Source: Bacillota bacterium (GTDB lineage: Bacteria; Bacillota; Clostridia; Christensenellales; SZUA-584). From it: a DNA stretch of 64,000 nt. Of the stretch, positions 43,805 to 52,185 are shown one piece after another (position 1 is the stretch's first letter; every line of letters starts with the position of its first letter). The stretch spans positions 6,539-70,538 of the forward strand of contig JAEWCC010000014.1 in the NCBI GenBank assembly GCA_023390815.1, read 5' to 3'. The position numbers and the translations under genes are program-made. The notes beneath the pieces were generated by a model. The model was given only the letters and a program-made list of their open reading frames with translations, searched no databases and was not told where the DNA came from.

Positions 43805-44308
43805 ATGACGGTCAATATCGGAAGTGTACAGAGGCTCACATCGCCCAATCCGTTTGCGCTCGTATCGGCGAACAAACCGGACGGCACCACCAACCTGATG
43901 GCGCTCTCGTGGTGGACGTATGTCTCGAACAAGCCCGCCACCATCGCGGTGTGCCTCAGCAAAAAGGGCTATACGGGCGAGCTGATTCAGAAAAGCCGGG
44001 AGTTCGGGCTGAGCGTAGTGGACGAAAGCCTGAAGGAAGCAGCGTTTGCGTGCGGCACGTGTTCCGGCCGGACGGAGAACAAGCCGGAGAAGTTCGGAAT
44101 CAAGCTGATGGAACCGGCGGTGATTGCGACGCGGCTCGTCAGGGCGCATCGCGCGGCGCTGGAATGCAGACTGACCGATGTATTGGAGGTCGCCGACCAC
44201 TGCATCTATGTCGCCGAGGTGGTGGAAACGCACTGTGACCCGGACAAAAAGCAGCTGTTTGCAATGAACGGTTACGCGAGGCTGGATACGGTTCAGTCAG
44301 CCGAATAA
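43805..44308 (+). CDS. Flavin reductase-like (FMN-binding) protein
   Basis: 167 residues, AAAGGAG upstream. A split-barrel flavin reductase domain is shown by PNPFALVSANKPDGTTNLM, SWWTYVSNKPATIAVCLS and FGLSVVDESLKEAAFACGT, a family that binds FMN and transfers electrons from NAD(P)H or ferredoxin to small acceptors. The Cys residues in FACGTCSGR are typical of anaerobe members. Single-gene unit between hairpins and a terminator. Confidence 0.88.
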   Translation: MTVNIGSVQRLTSPNPFALVSANKPDGTTNLMALSWWTYVSNKPATIAVCLSKKGYTGELIQKSREFGLSVVDESLKEAAFACGTCSGRTENKPEKFGIKLMEPAVIATRLVRAHRAALECRLTDVLEVADHCIYVAEVVETHCDPDKKQLFAMNGYARLDTVQSAE

Positions 44309-44338
44309 TCTATATGTTGATCTTAAGAATTCCTCAAT

Positions 44339-44363
44339 GCCCTCTCGTCGAGGGCGCTTTTTT
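44339..44363 (+). terminator. Terminator of the flavin reductase-like gene
   Basis: GCCCTC and GAGGGC stem with TTTTTT two bases later. Confidence 0.8.
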
Positions 44364-44406
44364 ACCGCGGAGCCGCAATTTATTCATAGAAAGCGGGTTT
44401 GCCGCG

Positions 44407-44415
44407 TGCTATGAT
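44407..44415 (+). promoter_or_regulatory. Possible extended -10 promoter
   Basis: TGCTATGAT, 36 bases before the next start codon; no clear -35. Confidence 0.4.
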
Positions 44416-44451
44416 AAGCGTACACCCCGCTGACTATTGAAGGAATCGCAC

Positions 44452-46440
44452 ATGAAATACGGAATTGGCATTGACACCGGCGGCACCTATACGGATGCCG
44501 TGATTTATGACTTTGAAACGCAGGAAGTCTTGGATTTCGCAAAAGCGCTTACGACCCGCGACGACCTCTCGGTCGGTATTTTACGCGCGCTGGACAGCCT
44601 GGATTCCGCGCTGCTTAGGCAGGCAGGGATGGTTTCCCTGTCCACGACGCTCGCGACAAACGCCTGTGTGGAAAACCGGGGAGGCCGCGCGAAACTGCTG
44701 TTCATTGGGGTGGACCCCAAAACCGTGGAATGGGTCGGCGCGCAATCCGGCCTTGACGACCCGGAAAAGATTCGTTACATCCATATCGATACGTTAGCCG
44801 AAGACAGCCTGCTTTCCGCCTGGCCGTCCTTTCTGGCGGAAAACCGGGAGTGGCTTGAGGACGCGGACGCGCTCGGCATCGTGCAGATGAATGCCCTCCA
44901 AACCAGTGCCCTGCTCGAAAAAGAAGCCAGCGATCTGATATCCAAAGAATTTGCGCTCCCCGTTATCTGTGGCCACGAGCTGTTCTGCGATTTAAACGCG
45001 ATAAAACGCGGCGCGAGCGCGCTGCTCAACGGGCGGCTGATTCCTGTATTGGCCGAGTTTCTTGACGCGATCAGGCAAGCGCTCCGCGAGCGGAATATCA
45101 CCGCGCCGGTCGCAATCGTGCGGAGCGACGGCAGCCTGATGAGCGAGCGGTTCACCGGCGTCCGCCCTGTCGAGACCATACTGTGCGGCCCCGCGGCCAG
45201 CGTCGTGGGCGCAAACGCGTTGTGCGGCGAAAAAGAAGCGGTGATCGTGGATATGGGCGGCACCACCACTGACATTGCGCTGATTCGAAACGGCCTGCCC
45301 GTCAGGGCGGAGGACGGAATCTCCATCGGCAGTTGGCGTACCTTCGTCAAAGGCGTGTATGTGGAAACGATCGGCCTCGGCGGCGATAGCGCCGTGCGAT
45401 TCGACCAGAACGGCAGGTTTCTGCTGGACACCGCACGCGTGATCCCGCTGTCTGCGGCAGCCGCGCAATGGCCGCAGATCGTCCCGGCGCTGCGGCAGCT
45501 GCTGCGTACCAAAGAAAGGCATTCGTGTCCGCTGCACGAGTTCTTTGTGCTGCTCAAGGATATCGGGGAGCACCCCTGCTATTCGGAGGAGGAAAAGCGG
45601 TTTTGCGGCGCGCTCAAAAACGGGCCGCTGATCTGGTCCGACGCTGCCCGAGCCATCCGCCGTGACGTGTATTCGATCAACGTGAGCCGGCTAGAGCGCG
45701 AGGGCGTCGTGATGCGCTGCGGGCTCACACCGACCGACATCATGCACATCCGGGGCGATTTTGGCCGTTTTAACGCCGATGCTGCACGGCTCGGCGCGCA
45801 TTTTGTGGCAAACTCCCTTGGCGTGGATGTTGAAACACTTTGTGATCTGGTGTATGACAATATTAAAGCGAGACTGTACGACAATATTGTCCGGATACTG
45901 ATCGGGGAGAACATGCCGGAGCTGCGCAAATCAGGCGGCGGCGCGGAGCTGGCACCATTGATCCGCCGCTCGTGGGAGATGGCCGGGGGCTGGCATGCGG
46001 AACATGTGGCATTCCGGTTTTCCACAAAATCGGTATTGATCGGTGTTGGCGCGCCGATTCATATCTTTTTGTCCGATGTGGCGCGCGCACTCGGTACCCG
46101 GTGCGAGATTCCAAAGCTCGCGGGTGTCGCCAACGCGGTGGGGGCGATTGCGGGGAACATCACGACGTCCGCCGTCGTACTGATCAAGCCGCAGGAAGAG
46201 GCGTTTCTCGTTTATGGCGCATCAAACCATCAGCAGTTCGACGATTTAGACAGCGCGACCGCCGCTGCTTGCGAGGAAGCCGGAAAGGAAGCGAAGGCGG
46301 AAGCCGTTCGGCGGGGAGCCGCAGGCGAAATCGTGGTGAACGTCGAGGTGAAGCCGCTCGTTGCCCAAACGAGCTACGGAGACGACATCTTCATTGAGAG
46401 CCGTGTCGTCGCAACCGCAATCGGGAAAATCAGCTTATAA
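44452..46440 (+). CDS. Hydantoinase/oxoprolinase family protein, subunit A type
   Basis: The start at 44452 has AAGGAA upstream. The 662-residue protein has the HyuA N-domain (IGIDTGGTYTDAVIYDF, STTLATNACVE) and central ASKHA domain (VIVDMGGTTTDIALIRNG, about 265-285), with GLGGDSAVRF later. HyuA subunits split hydantoins or 5-oxoproline with ATP, or carboxylate ketones, usually with a HyuB partner. No HyuB gene is adjacent, so it is of the stand-alone type common in Clostridia, with unknown substrate. Own promoter. Confidence 0.88.
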   Translation: MKYGIGIDTGGTYTDAVIYDFETQEVLDFAKALTTRDDLSVGILRALDSLDSALLRQAGMVSLSTTLATNACVENRGGRAKLLFIGVDPKTVEWVGAQSGLDDPEKIRYIHIDTLAEDSLLSAWPSFLAENREWLEDADALGIVQMNALQTSALLEKEASDLISKEFALPVICGHELFCDLNAIKRGASALLNGRLIPVLAEFLDAIRQALRERNITAPVAIVRSDGSLMSERFTGVRPVETILCGPAASVVGANALCGEKEAVIVDMGGTTTDIALIRNGLPVRAEDGISIGSWRTFVKGVYVETIGLGGDSAVRFDQNGRFLLDTARVIPLSAAAAQWPQIVPALRQLLRTKERHSCPLHEFFVLLKDIGEHPCYSEEEKRFCGALKNGPLIWSDAARAIRRDVYSINVSRLEREGVVMRCGLTPTDIMHIRGDFGRFNADAARLGAHFVANSLGVDVETLCDLVYDNIKARLYDNIVRILIGENMPELRKSGGGAELAPLIRRSWEMAGGWHAEHVAFRFSTKSVLIGVGAPIHIFLSDVARALGTRCEIPKLAGVANAVGAIAGNITTSAVVLIKPQEEAFLVYGASNHQQFDDLDSATAAACEEAGKEAKAEAVRRGAAGEIVVNVEVKPLVAQTSYGDDIFIESRVVATAIGKISL

Positions 46441-46495
46441 ACGAAGGGTATTAAGCCCGCTATTGCAAAGCATTTTGAATAATACAGCCGCCGGG

Positions 46496-46524
46496 TTTAC
46501 ACGCGAAGCATCTAAACGTATAAT
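46496..46524 (+). promoter_or_regulatory. Promoter of the ubiD-ubiA-ubiX-ABC operon
   Basis: TTTACA (46496-46501) and TATAAT (46519-46524) are 17 bases apart. The first start codon lies 45 bases downstream. Confidence 0.75.
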
Positions 46525-46568
46525 TGAAACCGGTGACTGTTTATTTTTGAGGTAAAAAGGACGAAAAC

Positions 46569-48008
46569 ATGGCGTATAAGGACCTTCAGGATTTCATCGA
46601 CACGCTGGAGCAGAAAAAGCTCCTGAAAAGAATAAAGACGCAGGTGGACAGCCATCTCGAAATCACGGAAATCGCCGACAGGGTCGTGAAGCGCGGCGGC
46701 CCCGCGCTGCTGTTCGAGAACGTCAAAGGCTCAAAATACCCGCTGCTGATCAATGCGTTCGGCAGCTACGAGCGGCTGAACCTCGGGCTGGAGATCGGGC
46801 ACATCGACGAGTTGGCAGACGTGATTACCGACTTTATGGACATGTCCAGCTATATGGGGCTGATGAACAAGATCAAGGCGCTGCCCAAGCTGACGCGGCT
46901 GGTAACGGTGTTTCCGCGCAAGGTGGCGCATGCGCCGTGTCAGGAGGTCGTGGAAGAGCCGGACCTCGATACGCTGCCGATCCTGCATTGCTGGCCGGAG
47001 GACGGAGGGCGGTTTCTGACGCTGCCGCTCGTCATCACCAAAGACCCGGAGAACGATATGCAGAACATGGGCATGTACCGGCTGCAGGTGTACGACAAGA
47101 ACACCACCGGCATGCACTGGCATCTGCACAAGGACGGGCGCGCAATCTACGAGAAATACCGGAAGCTGGGCCGCCGGATGCCGGTGTCCGTGGCGCTCGG
47201 ATGCGACCCCGCCACCATCTACTCGGCTACGGCACCGCTGCCCAAGGAAATCAATGAGGCGATGTTCGCCGGATTTATCCGCAAGTCCGCGCTGGAGATC
47301 GTCAAGTGCAAGACCAACGACATCTATGTGCCCGCCAACGCCGAGTTCGTGCTGGAGGGCTATGTGGACCTCGATGAGCTGCGCGAGGAAGGCCCCTTCG
47401 GCGACCACACGGGCTACTATTCGCTGAAGGATAAGTACCCCGTTTTTCATATCACCTGCCTGACGCGCAAAAAGAACCCCGTGTATAACGCCACCATCGT
47501 GGGCAAGCCGCCGATGGAGGACTGCTACCTTGGCAAGGCGACGGAACGCATATTCCTGCCGCTGCTCAAGATTCAGTGTCCCGAGATCGTGGACATGAAC
47601 TTTCCGCTGGAGGGCGTGTTCCACAACTGCGTGATCGTATCCATCAAAAAGCGTTTCCCCGGCCATGCCAAAAAAGTGATGAACAGCCTGTGGGGCATCG
47701 GCCAGATGATGTACACCAAGATGATCATCGTGGTGGACGAGAATATCAACCCGCACGACCTGTCGACAGTGGCGTGGAAGGTGTTCAACAACATCGACGC
47801 CGCGCGCGACGTGGTGATTTCCGAGGGGCCGCTCGACGCGCTCGATCACGCGTCGCCGCTTGCGCACTACGGGCACCGTATGGGCATCGACGCCACAAAG
47901 AAGTGGGCGTCCGAAGGGCATACGCGCGAGTGGCCGGACGACATCGAGATGGACGCGGACACCAAAGCGAAAGTCGATATGCGCTGGGCCGAATATGATA
48001 TTGACTAA
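46569..48008 (+). CDS. ubiD: UbiD-family prenylated-FMN decarboxylase
   Basis: 479 residues, the usual length. UbiD enzymes decarboxylate aromatic or acrylic acids using prenylated FMN. Visible landmarks are PALLFENVKGSKYPLLIN, the prFMN/metal region ITKDPENDMQNMGMYR, the catalytic segment LREEGPFGDHTGYYS, and KKRFPGHAKKVMNSLWG. The gene overlaps ubiA by 14 bases, and ubiX follows, so cofactor supply and a prenyltransferase are co-expressed. In this setting the likely substrate is a prenylated hydroxy-aromatic acid of quinone synthesis (compare MqnL of the futalosine route). Confidence 0.93.
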   Translation: MAYKDLQDFIDTLEQKKLLKRIKTQVDSHLEITEIADRVVKRGGPALLFENVKGSKYPLLINAFGSYERLNLGLEIGHIDELADVITDFMDMSSYMGLMNKIKALPKLTRLVTVFPRKVAHAPCQEVVEEPDLDTLPILHCWPEDGGRFLTLPLVITKDPENDMQNMGMYRLQVYDKNTTGMHWHLHKDGRAIYEKYRKLGRRMPVSVALGCDPATIYSATAPLPKEINEAMFAGFIRKSALEIVKCKTNDIYVPANAEFVLEGYVDLDELREEGPFGDHTGYYSLKDKYPVFHITCLTRKKNPVYNATIVGKPPMEDCYLGKATERIFLPLLKIQCPEIVDMNFPLEGVFHNCVIVSIKKRFPGHAKKVMNSLWGIGQMMYTKMIIVVDENINPHDLSTVAWKVFNNIDAARDVVISEGPLDALDHASPLAHYGHRMGIDATKKWASEGHTREWPDDIEMDADTKAKVDMRWAEYDID

Positions 48009-48852
48009 GCTGCGGGCGTACGCGGGGCTGGTGATGTTCTCGCATACGTTGTTCTCCATACCGTTCGGCATCATCGCCATGTTGATGGCGGCAGACGGCT
48101 TTCCGTCCGTTTGGCTGACGGTATGGATACTCGTCGCACTGATCAGCGCCCGGACGGCGGCAAACGCGCAGAACCGCATCGTGGACAAGGATATCGACGC
48201 GAAAAACCCGCGCACCGCCGGGCGGCACATGCCAACGGGCAAGGTGAAGACGGGCGAGGCGGTAATTCTGGTCGCCGTGTGCCTCATTATCCTCATTGTG
48301 GCGGCGTTCATGATGGGCCCGATATGCGTGGGGCTGCTGCCGTTCCCGCTGATTTTGTTCTTCATCTACTCGTTCACCAAACGGTTTACATGGGGATGCC
48401 ATTTAATCCTCGGTGCGGCGTGCGCGTGCGCTCCGCTAGGCGCGTGGGTCGCGGTGACAGGCGGCTTCAGTTGGGCGGTGATTACGCTGGCCGCCGCGGT
48501 GATGCTGTGGGTGGCGGGCTTCGACATCATCTACGGCGCGCAGGACGTGGGGTTCGACCTCGAGAACGACCTGCATTCGATACCGGCGCGGTTTGGCGTA
48601 CGGAGTGCGCTCGTGATATCGTCCGTATTTCATCTGGCGGCGGCGGCGCTGCTGGTATACACCGGTGTGCTGGCGGGGCTGGGGCTGATCTACTACATCG
48701 GCGTGGGGCTGATTGCCGCGCTGCTGGTGTACGAGCACGCAATCGTCTCGCCGACTAATTTAAAGAACGTGACTATCGCGTCGTACAGCGTCAATCAGAT
48801 CGTCAGTACGATCTTTCTGCTGTTTTCCGGCGCGGACATACTGATCAAGTAG
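47995..48852 (+). CDS. ubiA: UbiA-family prenyltransferase
   Basis: The ATG at 47995 overlaps the ubiD end and gives 285 residues; a longer open frame from 47860 lies inside ubiD and is rejected. The protein has about eight membrane helices and both Asp-rich prenyl-diphosphate sites: NAQNRIVDKDIDAKNPRTAG and YGAQDVGFDLENDLHSIPAR. It attaches a polyprenyl chain to an aromatic acid in the membrane, as MqnP or UbiA do. Closely coupled with ubiD and ubiX. Confidence 0.92.
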   Translation: MILTKLRAYAGLVMFSHTLFSIPFGIIAMLMAADGFPSVWLTVWILVALISARTAANAQNRIVDKDIDAKNPRTAGRHMPTGKVKTGEAVILVAVCLIILIVAAFMMGPICVGLLPFPLILFFIYSFTKRFTWGCHLILGAACACAPLGAWVAVTGGFSWAVITLAAAVMLWVAGFDIIYGAQDVGFDLENDLHSIPARFGVRSALVISSVFHLAAAALLVYTGVLAGLGLIYYIGVGLIAALLVYEHAIVSPTNLKNVTIASYSVNQIVSTIFLLFSGADILIK

Positions 48853-48864
48853 GAGGCATAAGCT

Positions 48865-49440
48865 GTGTCAAGATATATCCTCGGCATCACAGGCGCGAGC
48901 GGCAGCGCGTATGCCGTGAGGCTGCTGCAGGAGCTGCTGCGCGGCGGGCACGAGGTGCATCTGGTGATGTCGCAGACGGGACAGAAAGTGATGGAGTATG
49001 AAACCGGCATCACGATCGGCCCGGAATTCGCGCATGCATACCCTCAAGGCAGCCTTGTGATTCATCCTCATGACGACCTCTTCGCGTCGATATCCAGCGG
49101 TTCGTACAAAACAGACGGCATGGTGATCGTGCCGTGTTCGATGACCACGCTCGGGGAAATCGCGGCGGGCTGCTCGCGCAATCTGCTGGGGCGCGCGGCG
49201 GATGTGTGCATCAAGGAGCGGCGCAAGCTGATTTTGGTTCCGCGTGAGCTGCCATTCAGCACCATACACCTTAGAAACATGCTGACCCTGAGCGAGACGG
49301 GCGCCCTCATACTGCCCGCAAATCCGGGGTTCTACCACAAGCCGCAAACTGTATCGGACATCGTTGATTTTATCGTCAGCCGGATCCTCGATTCGCTGGG
49401 GATTGAGAATAATTTGTATCCCAAATGGAGGCAGGAATGA
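48865..49440 (+). CDS. ubiX: UbiX flavin prenyltransferase
   Basis: 191 residues from a GTG at 48865 with AGGAGG upstream. It makes prenylated FMN for UbiD from FMN and dimethylallyl phosphate. The FMN-binding pattern is clear: LGITGASGSAYAVRLLQ, then MVIVPCSMTTLGEIAAGCS and LVPRELPFSTIHLRNM. The stop overlaps the start of the downstream lipoprotein gene by four bases (ATGA), tying the ABC transporter to this pathway. Confidence 0.95.
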   Translation: MSRYILGITGASGSAYAVRLLQELLRGGHEVHLVMSQTGQKVMEYETGITIGPEFAHAYPQGSLVIHPHDDLFASISSGSYKTDGMVIVPCSMTTLGEIAAGCSRNLLGRAADVCIKERRKLILVPRELPFSTIHLRNMLTLSETGALILPANPGFYHKPQTVSDIVDFIVSRILDSLGIENNLYPKWRQE

Positions 49441-50366
49441 AAAAGAGACTGACCGGCGTCGCGCTGGCGCTGTTGACCGTAATGTCGATAGGGGCCGGAT
49501 GCGCCCCAACCGAGAAACCTTCGCAGACGCTGACCATCGGTGTGCTGCCCGACGTGGACTCGATCCCCATCATCATCGCGCAGGAGAAGGGGCTTTTTGA
49601 GAAGGAAGGCGTTGAAGTCAAGATTGAGCACTTCAAGAGCGCAGCGGACCGGGAGAGCGCGCTGCAGGCGGGCAGCATCGACGGCGCGGTGTCGGATATG
49701 CTCTCGGCGGCGTTCCTGACGGAAGGCGGCTTCAAGGTAGCGATGACCTCGATGACAAACGGCAGCTATAAGCTGTTGGCCGGTCCGGCCATGAACGGGG
49801 CCACGGACCTAACGGGCAAATCTATCGCGATATCCACCAACACCATTATCGAATACGCCACGGACAACATGCTGGCAAAGATGGGACTGGCACCGGAGGA
49901 CGTGGAGAAGACGGCGATCCCACAGATTCCCGTGCGGCTGGAGATGCTGCAAAGCGGACAGATTGACGCGGCCACGCTGCCCGAGCCGCTGGCGTCCGTA
50001 GCCGTTAAGGCGGGCGCGATGGTGCTTGACAGCACGGACAACCTAGGTATCAACCCGGGCGTACTGCTGTTCAAGACGGACGTGATAGCGTCCAAGAACG
50101 CCGAGATCGCAGCCTTTTACCACGCGTACAACCGCGCGGTGGAGTACCTCAAGACCACGGCGGTTTCAGATTACGCGGATATCCTGGTGGATGTGGCCGG
50201 GTTCCCGGCTGATGTGAAGGACAGCCTGACGCTGCCCGCATACACCCCTGCGGCGCTGCCGTCCGAAGCCGACTTCGACGGCGTGATCGCGTGGCTGACG
50301 GATAAGGAACTGATCAAACAGGCATACAAGTACGAAGATCTTGTAAACAAGAGCTTTGTGAAATAG
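49437..50366 (+). CDS. NMT1/SsuA-type ABC substrate-binding lipoprotein
   Basis: The start at 49437 has GGAGGCAGGA upstream and overlaps ubiX by four bases. The 309-residue product has a lipobox (SIGAGC) and an NMT1/SsuA-like type II binding fold: TIGVLPDVDSIPIIIAQEKG, EGVEVKIEHFKSAADRESAL, and VRLEMLQSGQIDAATLPEP. The family binds sulphonates, taurine, thiamine precursors, nitrate or aromatic acids. Translational coupling with ubiX makes an aromatic or naphthoate-like precursor a reasonable guess. Confidence 0.9.
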   Translation: MKKRLTGVALALLTVMSIGAGCAPTEKPSQTLTIGVLPDVDSIPIIIAQEKGLFEKEGVEVKIEHFKSAADRESALQAGSIDGAVSDMLSAAFLTEGGFKVAMTSMTNGSYKLLAGPAMNGATDLTGKSIAISTNTIIEYATDNMLAKMGLAPEDVEKTAIPQIPVRLEMLQSGQIDAATLPEPLASVAVKAGAMVLDSTDNLGINPGVLLFKTDVIASKNAEIAAFYHAYNRAVEYLKTTAVSDYADILVDVAGFPADVKDSLTLPAYTPAALPSEADFDGVIAWLTDKELIKQAYKYEDLVNKSFVK

Positions 50367-50370
50367 CGAT

Positions 50371-51123
50371 ATGATCGATATCGAAGGGCTTTCGGTAACC
50401 TATAAGACAGCGGGCGGCGAATACCCGGCGGTGAGCGGACTCAATCTGCATCTCGGCAAGGGTGATATTTGCGCGCTGATCGGGCCGTCGGGCTGCGGCA
50501 AATCGACGGTGCTCTATGTGCTGTCCGGCATCATCACGCAGCACGAGGGTCGGGCGCTGATCGACGGGCAGCCTGTGAACCCCAAAGCGCAGCGGATCGG
50601 GCTGATTCCGCAGAATTACGGCTTGCTGGACTGGGCGGATGTCGCCCGCAACGCGACACTGGGGCTGCGGGTGAAGGGGGCGGACCTATCGGCATCCGCG
50701 CCGTATACTGCGCAGATCATGGACAGGCTGGGGCTAAAAGGGCTGGAGACAAAGTTTCCGCGGCAGCTCTCGGGCGGGCAGCGGCAGCGCGTTGCCATCG
50801 CCCGCTCGTTCATTATGCAGCCGGATGTGCTGCTGATGGACGAGCCGTTCTCTGCGCTGGACGCGATCACGCGCGAGGACATACAGGACCTGTTTTTGAG
50901 CGTCTGGCAGGAACATTCCACTTCCACGCTGTTCGTGACGCACAGCATCGAAGAGGCGGTTTACCTCGGACGTAAGATTGCGGTGATGTCGCCTGCGCCG
51001 GGCCGCATATTGCGGGAGATCGACAACCCGCTGTTCGGCAAGAGCGGCCTGAGGCAGTCGAAGGAGTTCTATTCGTTCGTGATGGAGCTGCGCGCGATGG
51101 TCAAAGAGGACTGGGCGTCATGA
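50371..51123 (+). CDS. ABC transporter ATP-binding protein (SsuB/TauB type)
   Basis: 250 residues. Walker A GPSGCGKST, signature LSGGQRQRVAIARSF, Walker B LLMDEPFSALD, switch VTHSIEEAVYLG. Energises uptake with the adjacent permease, whose start overlaps this stop by four bases. It belongs to the nitrate/sulphonate/taurine importer class. Confidence 0.95.
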   Translation: MIDIEGLSVTYKTAGGEYPAVSGLNLHLGKGDICALIGPSGCGKSTVLYVLSGIITQHEGRALIDGQPVNPKAQRIGLIPQNYGLLDWADVARNATLGLRVKGADLSASAPYTAQIMDRLGLKGLETKFPRQLSGGQRQRVAIARSFIMQPDVLLMDEPFSALDAITREDIQDLFLSVWQEHSTSTLFVTHSIEEAVYLGRKIAVMSPAPGRILREIDNPLFGKSGLRQSKEFYSFVMELRAMVKEDWAS

Positions 51124-51857
51124 AGCGCGTGGGCGTATGGGGCATGGCGAAGGTCGTCGTCGGCCTGCTCATCGTGTGGCAGCTGCTCGCGATGGCTTTG
51201 CGCATCGCGTTCATCCCGACACCGGTAGATGTAATTATCAACATATATCATATCTTTTCCGCTAAGATCGCGCTGCATCTGCTGATGAGCCTGATGCGCA
51301 TTGTCGCAGGGCTTGCCGCGTCGATCGTGATCGGCGTGCCGCTCGGCCTTTGCATGGGCTGGTTTCCCTCATGGAACAAGCATCTGTCGCCGCTTGTTTA
51401 TTTGACTTATCCCATCCCGAAGATCGCGCTGCTGCCGCTCGTGATGCTGATTTTCGGCCTCGGGGAGTTGTCCAAGATCCTGATGATCCTGATGATCGTG
51501 GTTTTCCAGATCATCGTATCCATGCGGGACGCCGTGGCGGGCATCACGAAGGAGACGTTTTATTCCATGACCTCGCTGGGCGCGCGGCGGCGGGATGTGT
51601 TCCGGATGGCGGTGTTTCCCGCGTCGCTGCCCGCGCTGCTGTCTTCGGTGCGCGTGAGCCTCGGCACGGCGCTGTCGGTGCTGTTTTTTACCGAAACGTT
51701 CGGTACGCAGTATGGCCTTGGGTACTTCATCATGGACTCGTGGATGCGCGTCAACTATACGGATATGTTTTCCGGCATCCTGATACTCAGCGTGCTGGGT
51801 CTGCTGCTGTTTGGACTGGTGGACCTTCTGGAGCGCATCCTGTGCCGCTGGAGATGA
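51120..51857 (+). CDS. ABC transporter permease (SsuC/TauC type)
   Basis: 245 residues with about six membrane helices. The coupling (EAA-like) loop is MTSLGARRRDVFRMAVFPASL and GVPLGLCMGW lies earlier, as in BPD_transp_1 permeases of the sulphonate/nitrate group. Last gene of the ubiD operon before a bidirectional terminator. Confidence 0.93.
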   Translation: MKRVGVWGMAKVVVGLLIVWQLLAMALRIAFIPTPVDVIINIYHIFSAKIALHLLMSLMRIVAGLAASIVIGVPLGLCMGWFPSWNKHLSPLVYLTYPIPKIALLPLVMLIFGLGELSKILMILMIVVFQIIVSMRDAVAGITKETFYSMTSLGARRRDVFRMAVFPASLPALLSSVRVSLGTALSVLFFTETFGTQYGLGYFIMDSWMRVNYTDMFSGILILSVLGLLLFGLVDLLERILCRWR

Positions 51858-51881
51858 CTGCTCATATAAATCAATGAAAGC

Positions 51882-51925
51882 AAAAGCGCCTTCTGCGTCC
51901 GCTGGACTTGGAAGGCGCTTTTTGT
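51882..51925. terminator. Bidirectional terminator
   Basis: AAAAGCGCCTTC pairs with GAAGGCGCTTTT around a 17-base loop; T residues follow on the plus strand and a shorter T-rich tract on the minus strand. It separates the convergent ubi and hydrogenase operons. Confidence 0.85.
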
Positions 51926-51936
51926 TTGATCCGTAG

Positions 51937-52185
51937 TTATTTTAGAAGCGGGATAACGGTCGTATTAAAGAACTCCCGCGCAGTCTCCGGCGCAATGTGG
52001 TACGCCTCACCATTCAGCGAGACACCTACGCCCGCGTGCGCGCACCGCTTCATGCAGAAGGTGCTTTTGAAGTCGATCCGGTCGTGAAGCTGATGCGCCT
52101 CGATGAGCTGCAGGAACGTCTGAATCACGTTGTACGAGCCCTTGAGGTGGCAGGAACTGCCGATGCAGACACGAAGCTCAATCAT
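51937..52185 (-). CDS. Thioredoxin-like [2Fe-2S] ferredoxin
   Basis: 82 residues. Cysteines in CIGSSCHLKG and FCMKRCAHAG (residues 7, 12, 44, 48) match the C-x4-C...C-x3-C ligands of thioredoxin-like [2Fe-2S] proteins, as at the HydB N-terminus. Its start overlaps the hydA stop by four bases, so it is likely an electron carrier or small subunit of the hydrogenase. A second paralogue sits at 59673-59939. Confidence 0.88.
   Translation of the reverse strand: MIELRVCIGSSCHLKGSYNVIQTFLQLIEAHQLHDRIDFKSTFCMKRCAHAGVGVSLNGEAYHIAPETAREFFNTTVIPLLK

Noticed and set aside
43568..43805. tRNA-like cloverleaf in the hairpin cluster
   Set aside because: The three stems do not form a cloverleaf and there is no T-loop consensus; they look like independent hairpins.
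46731..48365. 544-codon open frame on the minus strand across ubiD and ubiA
   Set aside because: Antisense shadow of two well-supported genes; composition is biased to His, Arg and Val and no domain is visible.
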